A stretch of 33,448 bases of DNA. Origin: Acidobacteriota bacterium. Its GTDB lineage: Bacteria > Acidobacteriota > Vicinamibacteria > Vicinamibacterales > SCN-69-37. The translations under genes were made by a program, and so were the position numbers. The stretch is taken from the NCBI GenBank assembly GCA_024640135.1, contig JAHEFO010000014.1, forward strand, positions 1 to 33,448. The letters run 5' to 3'. Of the stretch, positions 9,901 to 16,693 are shown in pieces (position 1 is the first letter of the stretch; each line of letters starts with the position of its first letter). Below the pieces are notes generated by a model, which saw only the letters and a list, made by a program, of their open reading frames with translations, ran no database searches and was not told the DNA's origin.

Positions 9901-10047
9901 ATGGGCGGCGACAAGTCTGGGCACGAGATCGAACATCCGATGGCGGTGGTCATTCTCGGCGGCCTGGTCACCTCCACGGTCCTCAATCTCTTTCTGCTGC
10001 CGGCCATCTACTTGCGCTATGGCAGGCGGACCGCAGCGCCTGAGTAG
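6958..10047 (+). CDS. RND efflux pump, inner membrane subunit (HME/CzcA-like)
   Basis: The length, 1029 residues, is normal for an RND pump. TM1 lies at about 10-30, then [10 protein letters not shown], which matches the heavy-metal RND N-terminus more than the multidrug one. TM2-TM6 follow about 335-500, with the TM4 proton-relay segment [13 protein letters not shown] near 404-416 carrying the Asp pair. TM7 is near 540 and TM8-TM12 near 865-1020. The periplasmic porter domains show [14 protein letters not shown] and VRIFGPDL, again HME-like. It uses proton influx to drive export through the adaptor and TolC-like channel encoded just upstream. ATG6958 overlaps the adaptor stop (ATGA). The substrate is undecided between divalent metals and organic compounds; no metal-responsive regulator is adjacent. 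Confidence 0.92.
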   Translation: MMRWLVSAALRLRVPVVALSVLLIVVGINSARQAPFDVFPEFAPPLVEIQTEAPGLSSANVEALISVPLEAALSGVPGLKTLRSKSVLGLSSVILIFETGIDRIPARQLVQERLSRVAAALPAAAHAPVILSPLSSLSRVLKIGISSDTMSQVELTTLAKWTIRPRLMSIPGVANVAIWGQRDRQLQVLVDPDRLRANGVSLDDVLTSTRDATSVAAGGYIETPNQRLPVAHASSVRNAEDLGRMAVVSGRTSGPGPGAARRLSDIAVVTEGFPPPIGDGIINDGPGLLLIVEKQPEGNTLQVTRDVETALEALKPGLAGVSVDSTIFRPATFIEMSLSNLNHALLIGCLLVIIVLALFLWDWRTAIISLTAIPVSLLTAALVLYYRGGTLDTMVIAGLIIALGEVVDDAIIDVENIVRRLRLNRQLAQPRPAFPVVLEASLEVRSAVVYGSVIVALVFLPVFMLEGLSGSFFRPLALSYVLAIGASLLVALIITPAMSLLLLPKAVHEHEAPMVSWLKQFYRRWLPGLVARPTRALVIVAASLTVTAASYSLLGEEFLPHFKEYDFLMHWVEKPSTSIEAMNRITIRASQELRAIPGVRNFGAHVGRAEVADEVVGINFTELWISLDPAVDYNATVAKAQEVVDGYPGLRRDLLTYLRERIKEVLTGASATIVVRIFGPDLEILAAKAAEVGAVISAIDGASDVTVQALTVVPHVEIAYRPDRAQQVGVSPATVRSTVATMLRGTKVGEIYDQQKVFDVVVWSTPDTRSDLFALRRLPIELPGGGYAPLSSVADVTILPTPNEITREGGSRRIDVTSNVRGRDLGAVARDIEAALETVPFDTGYHPEILGEYAAREQSQNRLLALGALSLLGILLVLHVDFGSARMVALIALTIPFALIGGVASVFLSGGVLSLGSLVGFVTVLGIAARNGIMLVSHYRHLEQEEGVPFGPELAMRGAEERLAPILMTALVTGLALVPIIMGGDKSGHEIEHPMAVVILGGLVTSTVLNLFLLPAIYLRYGRRTAAPE

Positions 10048-10060
10048 GGCCCAAGCCGAG

Positions 10061-10073
10061 TACACTAAAAGGC
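10061..10073 (+). promoter_or_regulatory. Leaderless-type promoter of the ABC exporter operon
   Basis: TACACT at 10061-10066 sits seven bases before GTG10074 in the 26-bp gap after the RND pump gene. The predicted transcript starts at about 10073, one base before the start codon. There is an AAAAGG tract but no properly spaced Shine-Dalgarno, so the ABC genes may have their own promoter as well as read-through. Confidence 0.45.
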
Positions 10074-10793
10074 GTGTCGGCGTCCCCGCCCACGCCAGTG
10101 TTCACCGCCCGCGGCCTCACGAAGGTCTATCCCATGGGCGATGTCGTCGTTCATGCGTTGCGCGGCGTAGACTTCGACCTGTTTCCCGGTGAGCTGGTGG
10201 TCTTGCTCGGGCCTTCCGGGAGCGGCAAATCCACGTTGCTCAACGTCCTGGGGGGCCTCGACGTGCCGACGGAGGGCCATGTGGTCTATCGTGACCACAA
10301 TCTGACGGAGGCAGGCGAGGCGGCGCTCACCGAATACCGGCGGGACCACGTCGGGTTCGTCTTCCAGTTCTACAACCTGATCCCGAGTCTGACCGCACGG
10401 GAAAACGTCTCCCTCGTCACCGAAATCTCGACGGATCCGATGACGCCTGAAGCAGCGCTGGAACTGGTGGGCCTGAGCGGAAGACTCGACCATTTTCCCG
10501 CGCAACTGTCAGGGGGTGAGCAGCAACGCGTGGCGATCGCCAGAGCCATCGCCAAACAACCAGACGTGCTCCTCTGCGACGAGCCCACCGGCGCGCTCGA
10601 TATCACCACCGGCGTGGTCGTCCTCGAAGCCCTCGCCAAGGTGAACCAGGAACTGGGCACGGCCACTGTCGTGATCACGCACAACGCGGCCATCGCCGCC
10701 ATGGCGGATCGGGTGGTACGGCTTGCCGACGGCCATGTGAGCGGCGTGGAACGCAACCGGACGAAGGTTGCCGCGAGGGATGTCACATGGTGA
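10074..10793 (+). CDS. ABC transporter ATPase, MacB/LolD type
   Basis: This 239-residue nucleotide-binding subunit has all the ATPase motifs: Walker [10 protein letters not shown] 46-54, Q-loop Gln98, signature LSGGEQQR 145-152, Walker B VLLCDEP 165-171 and switch His203. The [16 protein letters not shown] segment is typical of the MacB/LolD/FtsE branch that works with FtsX-like permeases (mechanotransmission rather than classical channel transport). It starts with GTG10074, and its stop overlaps the permease start by seven bases (10787-10793). It powers the permease and adaptor encoded next. The cargo is unknown. Confidence 0.95.
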   Translation: MSASPPTPVFTARGLTKVYPMGDVVVHALRGVDFDLFPGELVVLLGPSGSGKSTLLNVLGGLDVPTEGHVVYRDHNLTEAGEAALTEYRRDHVGFVFQFYNLIPSLTARENVSLVTEISTDPMTPEAALELVGLSGRLDHFPAQLSGGEQQRVAIARAIAKQPDVLLCDEPTGALDITTGVVVLEALAKVNQELGTATVVITHNAAIAAMADRVVRLADGHVSGVERNRTKVAARDVTW

Positions 10794-13168
10794 GCCGGCT
10801 GCCGCTCTCCGCGCTCGATCGCAAGTTGCTCAGGGATCTCTGGGGCATGCGCAGCCAGGCCCTGGCGATCGCGCTGGTGATGGCCGCCGGCGTGTCGATG
10901 TACGTGACGTACTTGTCCAACTTCGACTCACTGCGGAGGACGGTTGACACCTATTACGAGCAGCAGCGGCTGGCGGACGTCTTTGTCACCCTCAAGCGCG
11001 CGCCCGAGCGGCTGACGGATCGCCTGCGCAATATTCCTGGCGTCGAGGTGGCGGACACGCGGGTGGTCGCCAGCGTGACGCTGGATGTGCCCGGCCTCAA
11101 TGAACCCGCAGCCGGCCTTCTTGTCTCAGTGCCCTCCGGCACGCGGCCGCTGCTCAATGACGTGTTTCTGCGGCAGGGCCGGTGGCCCGATGCGGGCCGC
11201 CCCGATGAAGTGCTGGCCAGTGAGGCGTTCTGTACGGCTCACGGCTTCGAGCCGGGCGCGTCGGTCGCGGCCATCATCAACGGGCGCCGCAGGAACCTGC
11301 GGATTGTCGGCATCGCCCTGGCTCCGGAGTTTGTGTATTCGATTCCGCCCGGCGAAATGATTCCTGACGATCGACGGTTCGGCGTCTTCTGGATGGAGCG
11401 TCGCGCCCTGGCCGCGGCCTACAACATGGAGGGCGGGTTCAACCAGGTGGCGTTCTCGCTCACGCCGGCCGCGCAGGAGGCGGAGGTGATCGCCTCGGTC
11501 GATCGACTGCTGGAGCCGTATGGCGGCCTCGGTGCGATTCCCCGCGCGCGACAGTTTTCGGCGTGGACGCTCGAGAACGAGCTGACGCAGCTCCAGACCT
11601 TTGGATTCCTCGTCCCCCTGATCTTTCTCGCCGTCGCTGCGTTTGTCCTGAACGTGGCGATGGTCCGCGCGCTGGCGCTGCAGCGACCGCAGATCGCTGC
11701 CCTCAAGGCCCTGGGCTACTCCAACCGGCAACTGGCCTGGCACTATCTCAAGTGGGCGCTTGCAATCGCGCTGACCGGCGCGGCGGTGGGTGTGGCGGCG
11801 GGCGGATGGCTCGGCACCGCCATGATCGAACTCTACAATCAGTACTTTCGATTTCCCGAACTCGAGTACCGGCTCTCCGCGGATGTCGTCATCGGCGCGG
11901 TGGCGTTCAGCCTTGTGGCCGCCGCGCTGGGCGCGAGATCGGCGGTGTCGCGCGCCGTGCAGGTGCCGCCGGCGGAAGCCATGCGGCCCGAGGCGCCCGC
12001 CCATTATCGCCAGAGTCTTCTGGAGCGCGCCGGCCTGAGCCGCTATCTCAGGCCTACCACCCGCATGCTGCTGCGGACGCTGGAGCGCCAGCCCATTCGC
12101 ACGGGGGCATCCGTGCTGGGTATCGCGCTGGCGGGGGCCGTGCTCTTTGTCGGCTTCGTCTTCATCGACGCGATCACGGAGCTCGTCGACTCCGAGTTCC
12201 AGGTGCGGATGCGCCAGGACGTCACGGTCTCGTTCGTTGAGCCCAGGTCGGCGCGCGTCCTCTACGACATGGAGAGGCTCCCGGGGGTCGTGTACGTGGA
12301 GACCCAGCGAACAGTCCCGGTCCGCCTGCGCGCCGGACATCGTGAACGCACACTCGCCATTACCGGACTCCCGCGCACACCCACGCTGAACCGTGTCATC
12401 GACCAGTACGGCCACGAGACCTTGATGCCCGCGACGGGCCTGCTGCTATCCTCGATTCTCGCCGAAGTGCTCAGGGTGGCTCCCGGCGACGACGTCACTG
12501 TGGAGGTCCTGGAGGGTGCGCGCCCGGTCGTCCGGCTGCCGGTGGCCGCGCTCGTGGACGACGCGATGGGGCTGCAGGCGTACCTGGCGTCGGATGAACT
12601 GCATCGACTGATGCGTGAGGGCAACCTGGTGTCTGGCGCCTATCTGCAGGTGGACGAAGCCCGCATGAGCGATCTCGAGGCCCGGCTCAAGCTCATCCCG
12701 GCTGTCGCCGGCGTGGCGTTGACCGAGACGATGCGGCAAAGTTTCCGCGAGACCATGGCCGAGAACATCAATATCCAGATCTTCATCAACGTCATCTTTG
12801 CGGGCATCATCGCCTTTGGCGTCGTGTACAACGCGGCCCGCATCTCCCTGTCAGAGCGCAGCCGGGAACTGGCGAGCCTGCGCGTGCTGGGCTTTACACG
12901 ACAGGAGATCTCCCTGATCCTGCTCGGCGAACTCGGCATTGTCACCGCAGTGTCCCTACCCCTGGGCTCACTGATTGGCTACGGCTTGAGTTGGTTGATT
13001 GTTGGAAGTTTCGCAAGCGAGGTGTACCGGATACCGCTGGTCGTTCGCGCCAGCACCATCGCGTGGACCTGGATCGTGGTGGCCACGGCCGCGGTCCTGT
13101 CGGGACTTGTGGTCCGCAGGCGGCTTGACCAGTTGGACTTGGTGGCGGTGTTGAAGTCACGGGAGTAA
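10787..13168 (+). CDS. FtsX-like ABC permease with two FtsX modules
   Basis: This 793-residue inner membrane protein has a first TM near 20-42 and a periplasmic MacB_PCD-like domain about 45-260. A three-TM FtsX core follows at about 272-390 (with [16 protein letters not shown], the usual cytoplasmic coupling-helix region). The cycle then repeats: TM near 435-460, a second periplasmic domain about 465-660 and a second FtsX core about 665-790 containing [16 protein letters not shown]. Duplicated FtsX permeases of this size act as one polypeptide with one ATPase. It is translationally coupled to the ATPase before it (seven-base overlap) and the adaptor after it (one-base overlap). It differs from the two ADOP proteins of the window in having an adjacent ATPase. 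Confidence 0.92.
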   Translation: MVSRLPLSALDRKLLRDLWGMRSQALAIALVMAAGVSMYVTYLSNFDSLRRTVDTYYEQQRLADVFVTLKRAPERLTDRLRNIPGVEVADTRVVASVTLDVPGLNEPAAGLLVSVPSGTRPLLNDVFLRQGRWPDAGRPDEVLASEAFCTAHGFEPGASVAAIINGRRRNLRIVGIALAPEFVYSIPPGEMIPDDRRFGVFWMERRALAAAYNMEGGFNQVAFSLTPAAQEAEVIASVDRLLEPYGGLGAIPRARQFSAWTLENELTQLQTFGFLVPLIFLAVAAFVLNVAMVRALALQRPQIAALKALGYSNRQLAWHYLKWALAIALTGAAVGVAAGGWLGTAMIELYNQYFRFPELEYRLSADVVIGAVAFSLVAAALGARSAVSRAVQVPPAEAMRPEAPAHYRQSLLERAGLSRYLRPTTRMLLRTLERQPIRTGASVLGIALAGAVLFVGFVFIDAITELVDSEFQVRMRQDVTVSFVEPRSARVLYDMERLPGVVYVETQRTVPVRLRAGHRERTLAITGLPRTPTLNRVIDQYGHETLMPATGLLLSSILAEVLRVAPGDDVTVEVLEGARPVVRLPVAALVDDAMGLQAYLASDELHRLMREGNLVSGAYLQVDEARMSDLEARLKLIPAVAGVALTETMRQSFRETMAENINIQIFINVIFAGIIAFGVVYNAARISLSERSRELASLRVLGFTRQEISLILLGELGIVTAVSLPLGSLIGYGLSWLIVGSFASEVYRIPLVVRASTIAWTWIVVATAAVLSGLVVRRRLDQLDLVAVLKSRE

Positions 13169-14376
13169 TGATGCAGACGCGACGTTGGTCGAGAATCGGG
13201 TGGTGGGTGATTGGCGTCGGTGTCGTGGCCACGCTCCTGGTGGTTGCCCTCCGGCCTACGGTCATTGATGTGGACGAAACAGCGGTCTCGCGCGGGCCGA
13301 TGTCCGTCACGATCGACGAGGAAGGCGAGACCAGGATCCGCCATCGGTTCGTGGTCTCCGCTCCGGTTTCCGGACGACTGCAGCGCATCGACCTGGAGCC
13401 GGGTGATCCGGTCGTGGCCGGGCGCACGGTCGTGGCCAGAGTCCAGGCGGGAGCGCCGCCACTGCTCGATGCGCGGACACGCGCCGAGGCCGAGGCCGCG
13501 CGATCGGCCGCCGAGGCGTCGCTTGGGCGGGCCCGCGCGGATGAACAGCGCACGCTGGCGGAATTGGACCTGGCCCGCCGCGATCTCACCCGCGAGCGAG
13601 AACTCGACAAGAGCGGCCTGACCACCAGGCAGGCCGTCGAACAGCGGGAGACGGCCGTGCGCAACGCTGAGGAAGTGGCGCGGGCGGCCACGTTTTCGGT
13701 CGCCACCGCCGAGTCCCAGTTGCAGCAGGCTGCAGCGCGCCTGCGGCCGGATGGGATCGCCGCCGAAGGCCGCCTGCTCAGTGTCGTGGCGCCAGTGAGC
13801 GGCGTCGTGCTTCGCCGGCTGCGCGAGAGTGCGTCGGTGGTGCCGGCTGGCGAACCCCTCCTCGAGATTGGGGATCCGCTGAATCTGGAGATCGTGTCGG
13901 ACCTGCTCTCGACCGACGCCGTGCAGGTTCAACCTGGCGCGAAGGTCTATCTTGAACAGTGGGGAGGCGACCAGCCGCTCACCGCGCATGTCCGTCGTGT
14001 CGAGCCGTCGGGGTTCATGAAGATTTCGGCACTCGGTGTCGAGGAGCAGCGGGTCAACGTCCTGATGGACGTCGACGATTCCGCCAATGCTCCAGCCTCG
14101 CTTGGCGACGGATTCCGGACTGAGGTGCGGATCGTGATCTGGGAGAGCGAAGACGTCCTGCAGGCGGCCACAAGCGCGCTATTCCGGAAGGGCGACGGGT
14201 GGGCTGTCTATGTCATTGCCGGCGACGTCGTGCGCGTCACGGACGTCACCATCGGCCATCGGAACGGACAGGTTGCAGAGATCCTGAGCGGGCTGACTGC
14301 CGGTGACGCCGTGGTCGCCCATCCGCCCGACACGCTGTCGGATGGCGCCAGAATCAACGTGCGCGCCCCACGCTAG
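13168..14376 (+). CDS. HlyD-family periplasmic adaptor of the ABC exporter
   Basis: This 402-residue membrane fusion protein has an N-terminal membrane anchor at about 11-28 (WWVIGVGVVATLLVVAL), with no cleavage site. The first lipoyl half is near 65-90 (VSAPVSGRLQRIDLEPGDPV), a long Ala/Glu/Arg-rich helical hairpin spans about 100-200, and the second lipoyl half (VVAPVSGVVLRRLRESASVVPAGEP) is near 207-235. A beta-barrel domain and a membrane-proximal domain complete it. Together with the ATPase and permease it forms a DevBCA/MacAB-like exporter, which would need a TolC-type outer membrane protein. None is encoded in this cluster, so sharing the TolC-like protein of the neighbouring RND operon is plausible but unproven. 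A1 of ATG is the last base of the permease stop TAA. Confidence 0.92.
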   Translation: MMQTRRWSRIGWWVIGVGVVATLLVVALRPTVIDVDETAVSRGPMSVTIDEEGETRIRHRFVVSAPVSGRLQRIDLEPGDPVVAGRTVVARVQAGAPPLLDARTRAEAEAARSAAEASLGRARADEQRTLAELDLARRDLTRERELDKSGLTTRQAVEQRETAVRNAEEVARAATFSVATAESQLQQAAARLRPDGIAAEGRLLSVVAPVSGVVLRRLRESASVVPAGEPLLEIGDPLNLEIVSDLLSTDAVQVQPGAKVYLEQWGGDQPLTAHVRRVEPSGFMKISALGVEEQRVNVLMDVDDSANAPASLGDGFRTEVRIVIWESEDVLQAATSALFRKGDGWAVYVIAGDVVRVTDVTIGHRNGQVAEILSGLTAGDAVVAHPPDTLSDGARINVRAPR

Positions 14377-14396
14377 TGTCAATCGAACCAGAGATC

Positions 14397-14614
14397 TTCA
14401 CCATGTAGAGCGTGAAGACTCATGAAGGCAGGGCTGGGTGCCGCCTTCGGCGGCAGGCACGATTGGAGGGACGTCGGAGACGAACAGACCGAGCGCAGTT
14501 CAGCGGTGCGTTCGTCGCCGACATCCCTCCGATCGCGCAGCCCGGCAGCGCCGGGCTCGGCAACCCTGCGTTCTGTCAGACGGCTCCATGGAGCCCCAGG
14601 CGCTTCATGGTGAA
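14397..14614. repeat. Hairpin-rich repeat-like element with terminal inverted repeats
   Basis: This non-coding stretch of about 218 bp lies between convergent genes. Its ends are inverted copies of TTCACCATG (14397-14405 and, reversed, 14606-14614). Inside are nested dyads: TCTTCAC/GTGAAGA around 14395-14420; GCCGCC-TTC-GGCGGC near 14441-14455; a 21-bp arm at 14465-14485 matching 14510-14530 in reverse at 19 of 21 positions; GCCCGGC-AGC-GCCGGGC near 14539-14555; and a perfect 14-bp palindrome at 14582-14595. This looks like a REP/MITE-type dispersed element or structured RNA, and it may also stop transcription from both sides. No target-site duplication is clear. Confidence 0.5.
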
Positions 14615-14630
14615 TAGGCAACCGCGCGCG

Positions 14631-15203
14631 CTACACAGACGTGAAATCCACGCGAACGAGCTTCTCCCTGATGAACCGAGGGACCTCCGGGAACGTGCGG
14701 GAGTCCACGAAATGTCCGCGGTCCGTGAACTCGAAGTAGCTGCATCGAAGCTGCGCGGCAACGAATCTCGGCTCTGCAATCGGAATATGCGGGTCATCCG
14801 TGGAGTTGTAGATGGCGATCCACTGCTGGTGCGCGCGGATATCCTCCCACCGCCATGGGTCGGCGTAGTAGCCGCTGGCCGCTTCCCCGCTGTCACCAAG
14901 GTCGGTGTGGCAAACACCGACGAGAATTGATCCCAGCAACCGGTGCCTCTCTGCGTAGCGCATGGCCGCAACGGCGCCGGACGAGTGGCCTATCAGAATC
15001 GTGTTCTCGTCGGCACCGAGGGACTCGAGAAACGGCAGCCAGAATCGTGCGCGGGCCCTGACGTTGTCGGGAAAGGTCTGGTTGATCACGTCAAGCCCAA
15101 GGGTCGTGAGTTCGCGCTCCAACCAGGGCAGCCAGATGTCATCGGCGGTGCCGCCGCCGTTGCCGTGGATGAGGATGGCCTTTGGCATGCGGGGTGGCGT
15201 CAT
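14631..15203 (-). CDS. RBBP9/YdeN-type serine hydrolase
   Basis: This 190-residue single-domain alpha/beta hydrolase begins with the strand and oxyanion segment AILIHGNGGG (9-18). The nucleophile elbow is GHSSG with Ser74, the acid is in NSTDDP (Asp136 or 137), and the histidine is in TDRGHF (His164). Size, order and the late PEVPRFI segment fit the RBBP9/YdeN family (DUF1234-like), whose bacterial substrates are mostly unknown. No signal peptide is present, so it should be cytoplasmic. ATG15203 overlaps the methyltransferase stop in an ATGA junction. The frame continues upstream to 15770, but that part only shadows the methyltransferase gene. Confidence 0.85.
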   Translation of the reverse strand: MTPPRMPKAILIHGNGGGTADDIWLPWLERELTTLGLDVINQTFPDNVRARARFWLPFLESLGADENTILIGHSSGAVAAMRYAERHRLLGSILVGVCHTDLGDSGEAASGYYADPWRWEDIRAHQQWIAIYNSTDDPHIPIAEPRFVAAQLRCSYFEFTDRGHFVDSRTFPEVPRFIREKLVRVDFTSV

Positions 15204-15904
15204 GACACCGGCGCGCCGATCAACAACCGGTTCTTCGGAGTGATGGAGGCCGGAATGGTCTGCGTCCAGACGCGATAGCCGTGACGTTCGAGGCGAATGG
15301 CGCGCATCACATCGACCGACGTCCCCAGATCGAGCCAGCCACCAAATGGCCCCGCGTCGCACGTGTCCTTGTCGTGACAACACGGCAATACGGCGACCCT
15401 GGCGCGGGCGTCGACGGCGCGCTCGAGAATCTGATCGGTCAGCGCCCCGCATCCATGACTCGACACCACCACATCGTCCGCCTCGAGATCGACCGAGTCG
15501 ATTGCGGCGGTGACGAACGTGATGCGGTTGGACAATCGGGGCCACACGTCGACCAGCGCCTCGTGGACACGGGCTGCGGAGGGTGGCGGCGAGGTGTCGA
15601 CCACCAGCGCCGACGGTGACGAGTTGTCGAGGAGCAGCATCACCTGTGCCAGCAGGCCGTGACCACCCCCGAGGTCGACGATGCGCCCGCCGCGGAAGAG
15701 CCGTCGCGTTCGTCGCGCCAGTTCCCAGGATTCGTAGAGTTCTTTCCGGGGCAAACAACCGGCCTGGCACACCGCGCGACCCAGCCGGTCCAGAAGCGTG
15801 CTGCCGGGGAAGCGGGCAAGATCGTAGGGCGTGAGCCGGCCGCGGGAGGAAGGCGAAAAACCCGGGGTCTGGCCCGGCTGATTGTCACGTAGTCGCGTCG
15901 GCAC
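15200..15904 (-). CDS. SAM-dependent methyltransferase-like protein with PCCH motif
   Basis: This 234-residue Rossmann-type protein has motif I IVDLGGGHG (75-83), an acidic strand end VVDTS (101-105), VVVSSHGCGALTDQ (145-158) and AVLPCCHD (171-178). A glycine motif with a HACG-like segment and a PCC-H strand recalls the Methyltransf_32 family, which includes the GSTCD and TRMT13-like tRNA methyltransferases; for this bacterial member the substrate is unknown. It starts at GTG15904 with no Shine-Dalgarno but with TACGCT at 15918-15913 upstream. It is divergent from the NicO-like permease and translationally coupled to the downstream hydrolase. Confidence 0.75.
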   Translation of the reverse strand: MPTRLRDNQPGQTPGFSPSSRGRLTPYDLARFPGSTLLDRLGRAVCQAGCLPRKELYESWELARRTRRLFRGGRIVDLGGGHGLLAQVMLLLDNSSPSALVVDTSPPPSAARVHEALVDVWPRLSNRITFVTAAIDSVDLEADDVVVSSHGCGALTDQILERAVDARARVAVLPCCHDKDTCDAGPFGGWLDLGTSVDVMRAIRLERHGYRVWTQTIPASITPKNRLLIGAPVS

Positions 15905-15930
15905 CCGTGTTCAGCGTATCTTGGAACGGC
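15905..15930. promoter_or_regulatory. Compact bidirectional promoter with overlapping -10 boxes
   Basis: Twenty-six bases separate GTG15904 (minus) and GTG15931 (plus). Plus strand: TATCTT at 15917-15922, predicted start near 15929. Minus strand: TACGCT at 15918-15913, predicted start near 15906. The hexamers share the TA at 15917-15918, which is symmetric on both strands. Neither gene has a Shine-Dalgarno, so both messages would have leaders of about two bases. Confidence 0.5.
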
Positions 15931-16584
15931 GTGGGCATCGAACTCATCGTCACCACCTGGTTGCTGGGCCTCGTCTCGGGCGTACGGCACGCCTTCGAAC
16001 CGGACCACGTGGCGGCGGTCTCCACTCTGGTGGCCGGCGGTCACGGAAGCCGGCGGGCGACGTGGCTGGGGGTCTGGTGGGGGCTGGGTCACACCGTCGC
16101 GCTTCTGGCCGGCGGCCTTGTGCTGGTGGTGCTGCGTGCCGAGTTGCCCTCGGCCGCCAGCGAAGTAGCTGAATTCGGCGTCGCGGTCATGCTCGTCGCC
16201 CTTGGCGTCCGGGCGATCCGGCACGCGTACAACCATGTGGCCGGCGCCCCTCATGTTCACGTCGCCAGCTCGGTGGACCTGAAGCGTTCGTTCGGTATCG
16301 GGATTATCCACGGGCTTGCCGGAAGCGGCGTGATCTCGGCGCTCGTGATGTCACAACTGTCGACCCTCCCCGCTCAGCTGGTCTATGTCGCGCTTTTCGG
16401 CCTGGGCTCAACCGCCGCGATGGCGGCCGTGTCGGGTGTCGCTGGCTGGCAACTGGCAAGGCTGGGCAACTGGCAGCGGACGCGAGTGCCGTTCCAGTGG
16501 GCCGCAGGCGTCCTGTCATTGGTGGTGGGTCTGGCGTGGGGCTACCCGTTCGCCAGCCGGATGCTGTGGCCGCTGGCCCAGTGA
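15931..16584 (+). CDS. NicO/UreH-like metal (nickel/cobalt) permease
   Basis: This integral membrane protein has 217 residues from GTG15931 and about six hydrophobic segments. Its first helix carries the NiCoT/NicO signature HX4DH (HAFEPDH, residues 20-26), and a second histidine-containing helix LGVWWGLGHTVALLAG follows. A loop with HVHV near 105 and the helix FGIGIIHGLAGSG complete the family pattern. It is shorter than classical NixA/HoxN (about 330 residues) and matches the NicO/UreH group. Transport of nickel or cobalt is inferred from family. An in-frame GTG at 15907 is possible, but it would leave only two bases to the opposite gene and put the -10 box inside the coding sequence. Confidence 0.8.
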   Translation: MGIELIVTTWLLGLVSGVRHAFEPDHVAAVSTLVAGGHGSRRATWLGVWWGLGHTVALLAGGLVLVVLRAELPSAASEVAEFGVAVMLVALGVRAIRHAYNHVAGAPHVHVASSVDLKRSFGIGIIHGLAGSGVISALVMSQLSTLPAQLVYVALFGLGSTAAMAAVSGVAGWQLARLGNWQRTRVPFQWAAGVLSLVVGLAWGYPFASRMLWPLAQ

Positions 16585-16693
16585 AGGCCGCAGGCGATCA
16601 GGTGCTCCGGCAGGTCGACCCGAGGCGCGCAGCCTCAAGCCGGGATCCAGGTCGACACAGAGCGGCGAAGTGCCTTGGCCGGGTCAGGCGCCG

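Noticed and set aside
11126-12415. 429-codon open frame on the minus strand
   Set aside because: It is antisense to the FtsX-like permease in the middle of an overlapping operon; its composition is that of a shadow frame.
15204-15770. N-terminal extension of the RBBP9-like hydrolase
   Set aside because: The extra frame only shadows the methyltransferase gene; the ATGA overlap at 15200-15203 gives a natural start and normal family length.
15907-15930. GTG15907 as start of the NicO-like permease
   Set aside because: Only two bases would separate it from the divergent start codon and the best -10 box would be inside the gene; kept as an alternative.
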